DNA of 46,725 nucleotides from Bacteroidales bacterium UBA1035 (GTDB lineage Bacteria > Bacteroidota > Bacteroidia > Bacteroidales > Dysgonomonadaceae). Where the stretch lies: NCBI GenBank assembly GCA_002316835.1, contig DCEG01000108.1, forward strand, positions 18,256 through 64,980, read 5' to 3'. Shown here piece by piece: positions 1 to 10,021 of this stretch. Position 1 is the first letter of the stretch, and each line of letters begins with the position of its first letter. The translations under genes were made by a program, and so were the position numbers. The notes below the pieces were generated by a model. The model saw only the letters and a program-made list of their open reading frames with translations. It ran no database searches and was not told where the DNA came from.

Positions 1-974
1 CTGTTTCGAGTAGAAAATCCCTGATCTTCGGTCCCTAACCAAAGATTGCTTTGAGAGTCAACAAAAAGAGTAGTGATTTGGTCATCAGTTCCTGAAAATG
101 GAAATCCGCTCTCGTTCTGATGAAAAAGAGTTTGCTCACCCCGATTATAGACAAACAACCCGTGATTATCAGTTGCGATCACCAGAGTACCGGGATTGAT
201 AGAGTATATTCTTCTAACAGAGCTCAATTTAAACAATGGGTGTTCAGTAATACATTGTGGCGTATGGACAAAACGACGTGTACGAGTATCAAAAATAGCG
301 ACTTTCCCATCCCCTGAAATCCACAGTTCATTATTTCTCCATAGGTACGAAGTCTGTACACTAAAGTCCGTTACTATTGAATCCTCCAATTCTAAAGTTT
401 TTGAATTGTATCTATTAATAGTCCTGTCATTGACAGACCATAGATCATTGCTGGCATCTGCATAAAAATTCATAGAAAGATAAGGAGCATCGTATTGTTT
501 AAACTCATCGAAACTGTCAGTGCCGGGATTGTAAATGGCTAACGAGAAATAAAAGTTAAGGAGGATTTGTCCATCCCGGGTTTCTATTAGTTGTTGTCCA
601 TTTTGGTTGCTTTGTTTAATGGGTATGCGGTGGAAATTATCTTTTTCAGTATAACGGCATACACCATTGACTGTAGCTATCCACAGACGATTTTTTGAGT
701 CGAGTAAGATGTCTGTAATTTGGTTGTCAGGTAAATCCAGTGAATCATCAGTGCTGAAATATTGATGAAACTCATTTCCGTCATATTTATTTAGTCCTCT
801 GAAAGTACCTATCCATATATGCCCATGCCCATCCTCAGCAAAAGCAGTAATCTTTTGACTGGAGATATCACTCGCAATAATTGGACTTTCAATATTCGAT
901 AATTCATTAAAGTTTTTTTTATTATTGCAAGCAACAAGGAGCATTAATAGTAAGGTAATGATAAGATTACGCAT
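1..974 (-). CDS. Two-component-regulator propeller protein, probable hybrid sensor (HTCS), partial
   Basis: This open frame starts at the ATG whose complement is at 972-974 and runs off the left edge after about 324 codons with no stop. The N-terminus is a short hydrophobic signal ending in LLVAC, followed by repeated propeller signatures such as WIGTFRGLNKYDG, LWIATVNGVCRY and LWLGTEDQGF. Such repeats form the periplasmic beta-propeller sensor of Bacteroides hybrid two-component systems, which bind a glycan fragment and activate the neighbouring PUL. The kinase, receiver and AraC-type domains would lie outside the window, so the hybrid assignment is inference. Its position, divergent from the esterase/SusCD operon, fits a local activator. 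A Cys at the end of the signal resembles a lipobox, which is unusual for a membrane-spanning sensor. A propeller lipoprotein without a kinase is the alternative. Confidence 0.82.
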   Translation of the reverse strand, partial: MRNLIITLLLMLLVACNNKKNFNELSNIESPIIASDISSQKITAFAEDGHGHIWIGTFRGLNKYDGNEFHQYFSTDDSLDLPDNQITDILLDSKNRLWIATVNGVCRYTEKDNFHRIPIKQSNQNGQQLIETRDGQILLNFYFSLAIYNPGTDSFDEFKQYDAPYLSMNFYADASNDLWSVNDRTINRYNSKTLELEDSIVTDFSVQTSYLWRNNELWISGDGKVAIFDTRTRRFVHTPQCITEHPLFKLSSVRRIYSINPGTLVIATDNHGLFVYNRGEQTLFHQNESGFPFSGTDDQITTLFVDSQSNLWLGTEDQGFSTRN

Positions 975-1029
975 AATGGTTATTAAAAGTTGTAAATTAA
1001 ACTAAGTAGGTATGATCCAATAGATTGGT

Positions 1030-1061
1030 CAAAAATATACAATTTTGGGCTCTTTTCCAAA
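1030..1061 (-). promoter_or_regulatory. Bacteroidetes-type promoter for the propeller regulator
   Basis: Read on the minus strand, TTTG (complement of 1058-1061) is followed after exactly 20 bp by TATTTTTG (complement of 1030-1037). This matches the Bacteroides sigma-ABfr consensus TTTG-N19-21-TAnnTTTG. It lies about 55 bp upstream of the ATG at 974. Confidence 0.7.
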
Positions 1062-1184
1062 GACAAAAAGCTTTATTTTTTATTCCTGAGACAAGTAAAT
1101 GTTAATGGATACTAAATAAACGCATTTTTACACAAATTTGATATTTTTTGGACAAAAGCGAAAGTCTATTTTGACAAATAAGAA

Positions 1185-1210
1185 ACTCTTTTAAACATAT
1201 CAAAAAGAGT
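1185..1210. promoter_or_regulatory. Inverted repeat, candidate activator site for PUL A
   Basis: ACTCTTTT (1185-1192) and AAAAGAGT (1203-1210) are perfect inverted copies separated by 10 bp. The dyad centre lies about 45 bp upstream of the transcription start predicted from the -7 element at 1228-1235, a position suited to an activator. Binding by the divergent sensor/regulator is inference. Confidence 0.4.
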
Positions 1211-1227
1211 CTTCACATAAAGAACTC

Positions 1228-1235
1228 TAATTTTG
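1228..1235 (+). promoter_or_regulatory. -7 element for the PUL A operon
   Basis: TAATTTTG matches TAnnTTTG. No TTTG or TTG sits at the expected distance upstream, as is common for promoters that need an activator. The start of transcription would fall near 1242, which favours the ATG at 1263 over the TTG at 1233 as translation start. Confidence 0.45.
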
Positions 1236-1262
1236 CACATACACAAACAGTCATGTTTTAGT

Positions 1263-2912
1263 ATGTGGATATATCTTGTATCAATTATTGTTTTCATCTT
1301 ATCGTCTTTCCTATCATGCGTTAACAAGACTTCTGTTGGAGATGTGAATGAGACACAATGTGAAATCATAACATCGGAAAACTCAACAGTAGTAAATACA
1401 GAATCAGGAGAAGTAGCCGGGTATATCGAAAAAGGAGTTTATATATACAAAGGAATTCCATACGCCCAGGCAGAACGATTCATGCCACCTGTAGCAGTTA
1501 ACAAGTGGGAGGGAATTCGAAGCAGTCGCTCATACGGTCCTACCTGCCCTCAGGCTAAACGTGCAGGTTGGTTTAATGATGAACAAGCTTTTGTGTTCAA
1601 TTGGGACGATGGGTATTCTGATGAGAATTGTATGCGAATAAATATTTGGACGCCGTCCATTAACGACAACAAGAAACGTCCCGTGATGGTTTGGCTGCAT
1701 GGTGGAGGGTACTCTGCCGGATCGGGGCAGGAACTCCCGTCTTATGATGGAACTAATCTTGCCGGTAACGGAGACGTCGTCGTAGTTACCTTGAACCATC
1801 GACTCAATGTGCTCGGTTTTCTTGATCTGTCAGCATATGGTGAAAAATTTAAAGAATCAGGGAATGTAGGGCTACTCGATATTGTAGCTGCACTTGAGTG
1901 GGTAAGCAGGAATATTTCATATTTTGGAGGTGATGCTTCAAACGTCACCATTTTCGGACAATCAGGCGGTGGGGGTAAAGTGTCCACTTTACTTGCCACA
2001 CCATCAGCGAAAGGATTATTTCATAAGGCTATTATACAAAGTGGAGCCATGCTGCGCACAATGGAGGCCAGGTGGTCACGCAGAATTGGTACGGCAATAA
2101 TGAGAGAATTAGGGTTAAATTCATCGGAAATTGATGTATTGCAGCAACTACCTTATGAGCAGTTATTGGCCGCTGGTGACAGGGCTGTAGCAGAGGTGAG
2201 ACGAGAAGCTGAGAAAGAAGGTTACTCTGCTTTTATATTTGGATGGGCACCAACTGTTGATGATAATGTATTGCCGTCACAACCGTTCAACTCCCAAGCA
2301 CCCGATCAGAGTAAGGATATTCCTGTTTTGTTGGGTTCTAATCTCCATGAGTTTTGTAAGAGCACATATGTGCCATCTCTGCGTAATGTCACACGTAAAC
2401 AGGCTGTTGAGCATATAAGAAAGAAATATGGTGAGCGTGTTGATGAATTTCTCCAAGCATTTGGTAAGGCCTATCCAAACTATAAAGAGCAGGACTTGAT
2501 TGATATTGATTTTCTTTTTCGACCAAATACTGTACAACTGGCAGATATCAAATCTGCTCAAGGTGGTGCACCGGTTTACATGTATATTTTTACCTGGGAA
2601 TCTCCGGTGTTGAACGGTAGACTTCGCTCTTTCCACTGTATGGAACTGCCATTCATATTTGATAATGTGCAAAAGGCTCGACACCTGACAGGTGGAGGAG
2701 CAGAAGCACAGTTATTGGCTAAGCGGATGAGTAGAGCCTGGCTCAGTTTCGCTCATACAGGCAATCCAAATACCGAAGAATTACCCGATTGGAAACACTA
2801 TACACCGGAAGAAGGGGCAACAATGTTTTTTGATAATTCCTGTGAAGTAAAATATAACCATGATAAGGAACTATTGGACATTGTCCGGTTATTTCCTCAA
2901 AATGGCTTTTAA
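1263..2912 (+). CDS. Type-B carboxylesterase, secreted lipoprotein
   Basis: A 549-residue alpha/beta-hydrolase of the carboxylesterase type B family, which hydrolyses carboxylic esters. The nucleophile elbow is GQSGG with Ser234, the acid is probably Glu363 in NLHEF, and the base is His458 in FHCMELPF. HGGGY at 146-150 supplies the oxyanion hole. The start is set at the ATG at 1263, because it begins directly with a hydrophobic signal ending in the lipobox FLSC (Cys19). The TTG at 1233 would add ten residues and overlaps the predicted -7 element. The gene is first in the operon, 45 bp before susC, so it probably removes an ester substituent from the PUL A substrate. No strong acidic export signal follows the Cys, so the periplasmic face is as likely as the surface. 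Confidence 0.88.
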   Translation: MWIYLVSIIVFILSSFLSCVNKTSVGDVNETQCEIITSENSTVVNTESGEVAGYIEKGVYIYKGIPYAQAERFMPPVAVNKWEGIRSSRSYGPTCPQAKRAGWFNDEQAFVFNWDDGYSDENCMRINIWTPSINDNKKRPVMVWLHGGGYSAGSGQELPSYDGTNLAGNGDVVVVTLNHRLNVLGFLDLSAYGEKFKESGNVGLLDIVAALEWVSRNISYFGGDASNVTIFGQSGGGGKVSTLLATPSAKGLFHKAIIQSGAMLRTMEARWSRRIGTAIMRELGLNSSEIDVLQQLPYEQLLAAGDRAVAEVRREAEKEGYSAFIFGWAPTVDDNVLPSQPFNSQAPDQSKDIPVLLGSNLHEFCKSTYVPSLRNVTRKQAVEHIRKKYGERVDEFLQAFGKAYPNYKEQDLIDIDFLFRPNTVQLADIKSAQGGAPVYMYIFTWESPVLNGRLRSFHCMELPFIFDNVQKARHLTGGGAEAQLLAKRMSRAWLSFAHTGNPNTEELPDWKHYTPEEGATMFFDNSCEVKYNHDKELLDIVRLFPQNGF

Positions 2913-2957
2913 ATAAAAGAGCAATCATGCAATTAACTATCTAATAAACAGAGTAAA

Positions 2958-5900
2958 ATGAAGAATGAAGATTTATTAAAGAGACTAATGATGTCGATGC
3001 TCTCCTTGATGATTTCCGCGCCTTTATTATTGGCACAAGGATCAGTACAAGTGAGAGGTAAGGTTGTGGACAACCAAAGTGAACCAATAATTGGTGCGAG
3101 TGTGCTTGAGAAAGGTACAAATAATGGTGTGATTACCGATATTGACGGTAATTATCAATTATCCGTTCAACAAGGGGCTACTTTGATTTTTTCTTATATT
3201 GGTTACGTTTCTCAAGAACACGTTGTAAGTAGTGCAACGTTGAATATTGTTATGGAAGAAGATGTACAGGCTTTGGATGAAGTGGTGGTTATAGGTTATG
3301 GTGTGCAGAGGAAGAGTTCACTAACCGGCGCTGTTTCTTCAGTGAAATCCGAGGATATGGAAGCCCGTACAATTACCCGCCCCGAGCAAGCCTTACAAGG
3401 TAAAACGGCCGGAGTGCAAGTGCTTAGTGCTTCTGCAAGACCTGGAGCATCGCCACAGGTGAGAATTCGTGGTATTAGCTCCAATGGTCCAAGCGATCCA
3501 TTGTATGTAGTAGATGGGCGGATAGCTGCAAATATTGGCGGTATCGATCCAAATGACATTGAATCAATGGAAGTACTTAAAGATGGTGCTTCTGCGGCTA
3601 TCTATGGTGCTGCGGCCGGTAATGGTGTTGTTCTGATTACTACAAAAAAAGGTAAAGGTAATGGAAAAATAACCTATAATTTTCAGAATACATCACAGAG
3701 TTTGGGAAAAATACCTGAAGTAATGAATGCCATGCAGTACAAGGACTATTTCATTGAGGCCGGTAAGATTGCAGAAGGTGCATTCGATATTAATTGGGAT
3801 GGTAAAACTGATACCGACTGGACTGATGTTGCATTTGAAAAAAGCTCCATGATACGTCACGGCGTTACTTTTCAGGGTGGTAGCGACAAGGGGGCTTTCT
3901 ACTTGTCTTTGTCAGACCTGAAGAATAATGGTATGGTGGTTGGCGATGCAGATACGTACAAGCGGCTGACCGGTATGATAAATGCCAGCTGGAAGATAAA
4001 ACCATGGCTTGAGATTGGTTCAAATAACCAGATAGAACACTATAAAGCTGAGTCTGTAGCTGAAGGCTCTGAGTATGGCAGTTTACTTTTGTCAGTTTTA
4101 CAGCTGGATCCGTTGACAAAACCGCTATATCCTATTGACAACCTACCCAGGCACATGTCAAATATTTATACTTTGCATCCCAATATGTTAGGTGATGGTC
4201 AGGGCAATCTTTATGGCGTTTCTGCATTCACCGGCAATGCAGAGGCTATCAATCCGTTTGTTATGCGAGATCGTTCATTCACTAAGAGTAGAGGTTATAA
4301 TATAAACGGTACTACTTATTTTAACTTTATGCCTATTAATCCTTTAACAATCACCTCTCGTTTGGGCTATCGTCTTTCTTCCTCGTCCTCGTATGGCGTT
4401 AGTCATGACTATTACTATCATGGTACTGCTAAACAAGACTATATCCAGGTAAATGCCTCTGACAATAGCCCGACGTACTGGCAATGGGAAAACTTTATGA
4501 ATTACAACCATGCGTTTGGTAAGAACTTGACGACCCTGATGCTTGGTACATCATACAGCGAAAGCCGCAGTTTCGGAGTAAGTGGTAATAAAAGAGGAGA
4601 TGATCAGAACATTGGCTTCTTACAAGATGATCCGCTATTTTGGTACTTTGCTTATGCCAATTCAGATGCTGCAAAGGATGTTTCGGGAGGTGAAGAGAAT
4701 TATATTCGTAAATTGGCTTATTTCGGACGTTTAAACTATGATTATGAAGGGAAGTACTTAGCTCAGGTTTCACTTAGAGCAGATGCTGCCGACCTTTCAG
4801 TATTGCCCAAAAACATGCGTTGGGGTTATTTTCCCGCAGCTTCTTTGGGTTGGGTTATTTCTCAGGAAAAGTTTATGCAAGGCACACAGAATTGGATGTC
4901 ACATTTAAAACTTCGTGCCAGTTGGGGACAGAACGGATCTACAGCATCTCTTGGCGGATATCTATGGAATGTTTCAGTTGTCCCGAGTGGTCATTTGGCT
5001 GTGGGTGAAAACGATAATTTTCATTATGTGAATGGTTACGCACCGTCTGCTACTGGAAATGATTATCTGAAATGGGAAACATCTGAACAGACTAACATTG
5101 GGGTTGATGCTCGCTTCTTCAATAATCGCCTGACATTATCTGCAGATTATTTCAACAAGGAAACTAAAGACTTAATTGTGTCGGGAATTAAAGCATCCAC
5201 CGTTGTAGGTAACACTTTTTCTCCTGTAAACGCCGGTAACATTACCAACAAAGGGTTTGAATTGGAAGTTGGTTGGCAAGAACGAATTGGCGACTTTTCA
5301 TACGGTATCAGAGGTAACATTGCAACATTAAAGAACAAAGTTACCTATATTCACGAGTCTCTGGCTGCCATTGATGGTGCAACCTTGGTGACATATGGTG
5401 CAATCACTCGCTTCGAGGTAGGCAAGCCAGCCTGGTATTTTTATGGATATAAATTCGAAGGTGTTGATAAAGAAACAGGAGAGCCCCTTTTCAAGGATAT
5501 AGACGGCGACAATATTATCACTGATAATGATAAGACTGAAATTGGAAAAGGAATAGCAGATTTAACATATGGTGTTACCTTGACTGCTGGTTGGAAGAAT
5601 TTCGATTTTATCATGTTTGGCACCGGCTCTTATGGCAATGATATTTATATCGGTCTAAACAGGGTCGACTATAACCTGAATCAACTGACGTATTTTACTG
5701 AGAATCGTTGGACCACAAATAATCCCAACGGCACTACTCCCAGAGCCTATGCGACTGATTATACAAAGTTTATGATCTCGTCGGGTTCAGTTTTCGATGG
5801 TTCTTACTTTAAGATTAAACAAATTCAGCTAGGATATTCTGTCCCGAAAGATTTACTGAAAAAAGTTGCTGTCGAGAATTTACGCTTGTATGGTTCATTG

Positions 5901-6035
5901 GAAGATTATTTTACTTTTACGGATTATCCCGGTTTTGACCCCGAGGTGACAGGTGTAGGAAATGGGTTGGGAGTAGATAAAGGAAGCTATCCTAACTCAA
6001 AGAAAGTGGTTTTGGGTTTAACTGTTACATTCTAA
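2958..6035 (+). CDS. SusC/RagA-type TonB-dependent outer-membrane transporter (PUL A)
   Basis: A 1025-residue TonB-linked beta-barrel that imports glycan fragments across the outer membrane with its SusD partner. After a signal peptide (about 1-27) comes a carboxypeptidase-D-like regulatory domain (about 31-105, with GKVVDNQSEPIIGASV). Next is the SusC/RagA signature ALDEVVVIGYG, a plug domain (about 120-235, with LYVVDG and ESMEVLKDGASAAIYG), and the barrel, which ends in the aromatic LTVTF typical of outer-membrane insertion. There is no STN domain, so this SusC is not expected to signal through an ECF sigma factor. That agrees with control by the divergent propeller regulator. It precedes susD by 28 bp. 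Confidence 0.95.
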   Translation: MKNEDLLKRLMMSMLSLMISAPLLLAQGSVQVRGKVVDNQSEPIIGASVLEKGTNNGVITDIDGNYQLSVQQGATLIFSYIGYVSQEHVVSSATLNIVMEEDVQALDEVVVIGYGVQRKSSLTGAVSSVKSEDMEARTITRPEQALQGKTAGVQVLSASARPGASPQVRIRGISSNGPSDPLYVVDGRIAANIGGIDPNDIESMEVLKDGASAAIYGAAAGNGVVLITTKKGKGNGKITYNFQNTSQSLGKIPEVMNAMQYKDYFIEAGKIAEGAFDINWDGKTDTDWTDVAFEKSSMIRHGVTFQGGSDKGAFYLSLSDLKNNGMVVGDADTYKRLTGMINASWKIKPWLEIGSNNQIEHYKAESVAEGSEYGSLLLSVLQLDPLTKPLYPIDNLPRHMSNIYTLHPNMLGDGQGNLYGVSAFTGNAEAINPFVMRDRSFTKSRGYNINGTTYFNFMPINPLTITSRLGYRLSSSSSYGVSHDYYYHGTAKQDYIQVNASDNSPTYWQWENFMNYNHAFGKNLTTLMLGTSYSESRSFGVSGNKRGDDQNIGFLQDDPLFWYFAYANSDAAKDVSGGEENYIRKLAYFGRLNYDYEGKYLAQVSLRADAADLSVLPKNMRWGYFPAASLGWVISQEKFMQGTQNWMSHLKLRASWGQNGSTASLGGYLWNVSVVPSGHLAVGENDNFHYVNGYAPSATGNDYLKWETSEQTNIGVDARFFNNRLTLSADYFNKETKDLIVSGIKASTVVGNTFSPVNAGNITNKGFELEVGWQERIGDFSYGIRGNIATLKNKVTYIHESLAAIDGATLVTYGAITRFEVGKPAWYFYGYKFEGVDKETGEPLFKDIDGDNIITDNDKTEIGKGIADLTYGVTLTAGWKNFDFIMFGTGSYGNDIYIGLNRVDYNLNQLTYFTENRWTTNNPNGTTPRAYATDYTKFMISSGSVFDGSYFKIKQIQLGYSVPKDLLKKVAVENLRLYGSLEDYFTFTDYPGFDPEVTGVGNGLGVDKGSYPNSKKVVLGLTVTF

Positions 6036-6063
6036 TTATTTTTTCTATAAATAAGCAAACAAC

Positions 6064-7644
6064 ATGAAAAATAAATATTTATCTTTAATAATTGGAGGTT
6101 TACTCACATTGAGTCTAACTTCTTGCGAAGACAAACTTGATATAGCTCAGAAAGGTGTTCTTGACTACTCTTTCTATTACCAAACAGATGAGCAAGCTGA
6201 GGCAGCATCTAACGCACTTTATATTCAGCTAAAAGGGACTTATTATAATTATACAATGTTAAAGAATGCTCTCTCTGATGATGTGTGGGCCGGTGGTGGT
6301 GGTCGAAATGATAATGCTGAACTGGAAGGCTGTAACGAGTTTTCATTCGGCTCAGATCAGAGTTTTATCCGCGGTGTATGGGAAAGTTATTATAGTTTAA
6401 TATATAAAGCCAATGTAATTCTAGGTCATATTGAACCGGATTCAGATATAAAGAAAATGGCTCATGCCGAAGCAAAATTCTTCCGTGCTTTCGCCTATTT
6501 TGACTTAATTTCAATGTGGGGTGAAGTGCCGTTGGTGGATCGTGAATTAAATCCGGATGAGTATCAGATGTCTAAGTCATCAAAAGAAGAACTCTGGGCT
6601 TTAGTTGAAAAGGACTTGACTGAGTCCATTAATTCAGGATATCTGCAAGAAAAAGAAGATGTTAACGATAACACGACTTGGCGTATCACCAAACAGGTGG
6701 CTCAGACAGTGCTGGGTAAGGCATATTTATGGCAAGAGAAATATGCAGATGCAGCCAGTGTATTTAACGAGGTACGAAAAAGTGGAAAATACGCCCTTTA
6801 TAAAGGAAATTATGAAGACCTTCTTACATATAAAGCTGAAAGATCCACTGAAAGCATGTTAGAGAGCAACCGCATTCTTGACACAAGTAATCCTTTTGAT
6901 GAGTTCGGCTTCTACAATGTGATGAACCACTGGCGCATGGATAATTTAGAGGCAACATCTCCGAAATTTAATGATTATAAAGATACAGGATGGGGATTTA
7001 TGGTACCTCAAAAGAATTTATACGACGCATTTGTCGCAGAAGAAGGTGTTAATGGATATCGTCTGAATCATACATTGAAAACTTATGCTCAGATGAACGA
7101 TTTAGGAGTAAAGTTACAAAAGGGAAAGACTATTATAAATGAAGGTGTTTTCATGTGGAAGCGTCGCTTTACATCTGCAGAAGCACCTATTACATTCTGG
7201 TGTTCGTTCAATAACTACCGCTGGATGCGCTACGCAGAAGTTCTATTACTCGCTGCTGAGGCAAATTTGATGGCAGGAAATCAATCAGAAGCTGATGCTT
7301 GCCTGAACGAGGTTCGTACTCGCGCCAGATTACCGTTTAAGACTGCCAATCTGGATGCTGTTAAGTTAGAGAAACGATTAGAACTGTGTAGTGAGTATAC
7401 AAGATATCAGGATATTATACGTTGGAAAGATGCTGAAGCTTTGTTGAAAAATCAAGGTTCAGTGACGCCTCTACTAACAAACAAAGCTACATCGTTAAGT
7501 GAACCGGACAATGTGGTGGTTGAATACAGACAATACAATACAGATCCGAATCGTTATGGTTTCAAATCCAGACACAACCTTTTGCCTATTCCTGCTACTG
7601 AGATGCGACTGAATCCTAATATGGTTCAGAATGAAGGCTGGTAA
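6064..7644 (+). CDS. SusD/RagB-type glycan-binding lipoprotein (PUL A)
   Basis: A 526-residue surface lipoprotein that caps the SusC barrel and binds substrate. The signal ends at LTSC with lipid Cys21, followed by EDK, which resembles the Bacteroidetes lipoprotein export signal for surface display. The body shows SusD features: an N-terminal TPR-like region with AEAKFFRAFAYFDLISMWGEVPLV, and a conserved C-terminal LLPIPATEMRLNPNMVQNEGW. It follows susC by 28 bp and is 34 bp ahead of the GH3 gene, so the three are probably co-transcribed. Confidence 0.95.
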   Translation: MKNKYLSLIIGGLLTLSLTSCEDKLDIAQKGVLDYSFYYQTDEQAEAASNALYIQLKGTYYNYTMLKNALSDDVWAGGGGRNDNAELEGCNEFSFGSDQSFIRGVWESYYSLIYKANVILGHIEPDSDIKKMAHAEAKFFRAFAYFDLISMWGEVPLVDRELNPDEYQMSKSSKEELWALVEKDLTESINSGYLQEKEDVNDNTTWRITKQVAQTVLGKAYLWQEKYADAASVFNEVRKSGKYALYKGNYEDLLTYKAERSTESMLESNRILDTSNPFDEFGFYNVMNHWRMDNLEATSPKFNDYKDTGWGFMVPQKNLYDAFVAEEGVNGYRLNHTLKTYAQMNDLGVKLQKGKTIINEGVFMWKRRFTSAEAPITFWCSFNNYRWMRYAEVLLLAAEANLMAGNQSEADACLNEVRTRARLPFKTANLDAVKLEKRLELCSEYTRYQDIIRWKDAEALLKNQGSVTPLLTNKATSLSEPDNVVVEYRQYNTDPNRYGFKSRHNLLPIPATEMRLNPNMVQNEGW

Positions 7645-7678
7645 TGAACAAAGTTAAAATGAAAAATATTCTTACTAC

Positions 7679-10021
7679 ATGAAAAAAAATTGTTTTATTA
7701 TTTGTCTGGCTATGCTATTTAGCCAGGCAAATACCATTGCACAACAGATCACACTTAATAAAAACAATATCGATGAGATTGTTAAAGTAATGACTTTGGA
7801 GGAAAAAGTCCGAATGGTTATTGGGCGTGGTATGTCTATGGGTAGTGATGCTAAATTTCCTGGAACCGCGGGACGTACATATGACATTCCCCGGCTTGGT
7901 ATTCCGTCGGTTTATTTTGCCGATGGACCTCATCGTTTAGCAATGAGTGTTCGGCGCGAGTTCGATAGCCAGTTCTATTATACTACGGAATTTCCTTCAG
8001 GCACAACAGTTGCCGCCACTTTTAATCCTGATGCAGCATTTAAGGTAGGCGAGACTCTTGGTGCCGAAGTAAAAGATTACGGGATGGATGTACTGTTAGC
8101 TCCCGGTGTGAATCTGATGAGGAATGTTCTCAATGGACGCAATCACGAATACTATTCCGAAGATCCCTTATTAACCGGTAAAATTGCAGCCGGCTTCATT
8201 AATGGAGTTCAAAGTAAAGGTGTAGGCACTAGCATAAAGCACTTTGCTGTAAATAGTCAGGAGACCAACCGCAATAACAATGACTCCCGGCTTGACCAAC
8301 GAACATTGAGGGAACTGTATCTTAAAGGTTTTGAAATTGCAGTTAAAGAATCGCAACCGTGGACCGTCATGACAGCTTATAATAAGGTCAATGGAAAGTA
8401 TACGAGTGAGGATAAAGGATTGACAACTGATATTCTGAGAAATGAATGGGGTTTCAAAGGGATGGTAATATCAGACTGGAATGCCGGACAAGATGCAGTT
8501 GCCTCTATGAATGCCGGAAATGATATGTTACAGCCGGGACAAGACCGTCAATTCCAAGCAATATATGATGCTGTTAAGAATGGAGTTTTGGACGAGAAGA
8601 TTTTAGATAGGAATGTGAGTCGTGTACTTGAACTGGTAGTTAAATGTCATAGTTTCAATAACTATAACTATCCCAACGAAACAGACTTAAAAGCTCATGC
8701 TGCTATTTCCAGACAAGTTGGTTCAGAAGGGATTGTGTTGCTGGCTAACAATGGCATTCTTCCTATTGATAAAGAAATAAATCAGATTGCACTCTATGGC
8801 ACAACATCTTACGATATGGTGCCTGCTGGAATGGGTTTCGGCAGTACCGGTTTCGGGCGATATACTGTTTCCATGGTTGAAGGTCTCCGCAAGGCCTCCT
8901 ATACAGTAGATAAAAATTTAATTCAGCAGTATCAGAGACATCTGCAAGAAGAACAAAAAAGATTATTTCCTAACGGTCGTCCTCCTTTTTCTTTTACTCC
9001 GCCACCACGGGCAGATGAATTCCTCCCCACTGCTGAAGAAATAGCGGCACAAGTCAAATTAAATGACTTGGCGATTCTTACAATCGGACGTACCAGCGGT
9101 GAAGCAAAAGATCGACATTCTAATGAATTTTATCTTACTGAAAATGAGAATGCACTTCTAAAACAGGTGTCTGATGCTTATCGTGCTGGCGGTAAAAAAG
9201 TGGTTGTGATTCTCAACGTCTGCAGTCCTATTGAAACAGCATCATGGAAATCAATGGCAGATGCAATCATATGTGCCTTTCAGCCGGGTCAGGAAGTTGG
9301 TCACTGTGTTACTGATGTGTTGAAAGGAAAGGTCAATCCATCAGGTAAACTTCCGGTTACGTTTGCTTTGAAATACGGAAATGCTCCTTCAGACAGCAAT
9401 TTCCCTTTTGATTATGAGTTCAAAATGCCTTCATTTATGATGGGTAGCGGTATGAATGTACAACGTGATCGGGAGGAAGTAAAACCGAAAGAACCGGAAC
9501 GCAATGTGGATTTCACTAATTATGAGGAAGGTATTTACGTTGGTTACCGTTATTTTGATACGTTCAACAAAGCAGTTTCGTATCCGTTTGGCTTTGGACT
9601 CTCGTATACTACATTTGATTATGAAATAATTAGTTCATCTGTACGGAATGAGAACTGCGAAGTAAAAGTGAAAGTTACTAACAGCGGACAAGCAGCCGGT
9701 AAAGAAGCAGTTCAGCTCTATATAAAAGCACCTGGGAAAGACCTGAATAAACCATCAAAGGAACTTAAAGCACTGGCTAAAACCAAAGAATTAAAACCTG
9801 GTGAAAGTGAAGTTGTGACGTTAACGTGGAACCTGATGGATATGTCATCGTTCAATGTAAAAACAAGCTCGTGGGTATTGGAAAAAGGGACATACCAATG
9901 GTTGGTGTCTGCCTCATCAACTGATGTGAGGTGTTCAGTGAATCAGGAAGTTGACCGGGTAAAGACGATTAAGGTACATGATGTTATGGCTCCTGAAGCA
10001 GTAATCAAAACAATTCGATAA
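7679..10021 (+). CDS. Glycoside hydrolase family 3, secreted
   Basis: A 780-residue GH3 enzyme, a family that removes terminal sugars (often beta-glucose or beta-xylose) from the non-reducing end with retention. A cleavable signal ends near NTIAQQ (about 21), predicting a periplasmic enzyme. The first domain carries KHFAVNSQ (187-194) and the nucleophile Asp266 in VISDWNA. The second (alpha/beta sandwich) domain has TIGRTSGEAKDR, where the acid/base Glu is expected. The C-terminal fibronectin-III-like domain shows GYRYFDTF and YPFGFGLSYT. A proline-rich stretch (NGRPPFSFTPPPRADEF) precedes the acid/base loop. It closes the first block of PUL A and is followed by a 445-bp gap. It is clearly related to the GH3 at 12832. 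The sugar specificity cannot be read from sequence. Confidence 0.93.
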   Translation: MKKNCFIICLAMLFSQANTIAQQITLNKNNIDEIVKVMTLEEKVRMVIGRGMSMGSDAKFPGTAGRTYDIPRLGIPSVYFADGPHRLAMSVRREFDSQFYYTTEFPSGTTVAATFNPDAAFKVGETLGAEVKDYGMDVLLAPGVNLMRNVLNGRNHEYYSEDPLLTGKIAAGFINGVQSKGVGTSIKHFAVNSQETNRNNNDSRLDQRTLRELYLKGFEIAVKESQPWTVMTAYNKVNGKYTSEDKGLTTDILRNEWGFKGMVISDWNAGQDAVASMNAGNDMLQPGQDRQFQAIYDAVKNGVLDEKILDRNVSRVLELVVKCHSFNNYNYPNETDLKAHAAISRQVGSEGIVLLANNGILPIDKEINQIALYGTTSYDMVPAGMGFGSTGFGRYTVSMVEGLRKASYTVDKNLIQQYQRHLQEEQKRLFPNGRPPFSFTPPPRADEFLPTAEEIAAQVKLNDLAILTIGRTSGEAKDRHSNEFYLTENENALLKQVSDAYRAGGKKVVVILNVCSPIETASWKSMADAIICAFQPGQEVGHCVTDVLKGKVNPSGKLPVTFALKYGNAPSDSNFPFDYEFKMPSFMMGSGMNVQRDREEVKPKEPERNVDFTNYEEGIYVGYRYFDTFNKAVSYPFGFGLSYTTFDYEIISSSVRNENCEVKVKVTNSGQAAGKEAVQLYIKAPGKDLNKPSKELKALAKTKELKPGESEVVTLTWNLMDMSSFNVKTSSWVLEKGTYQWLVSASSTDVRCSVNQEVDRVKTIKVHDVMAPEAVIKTIR

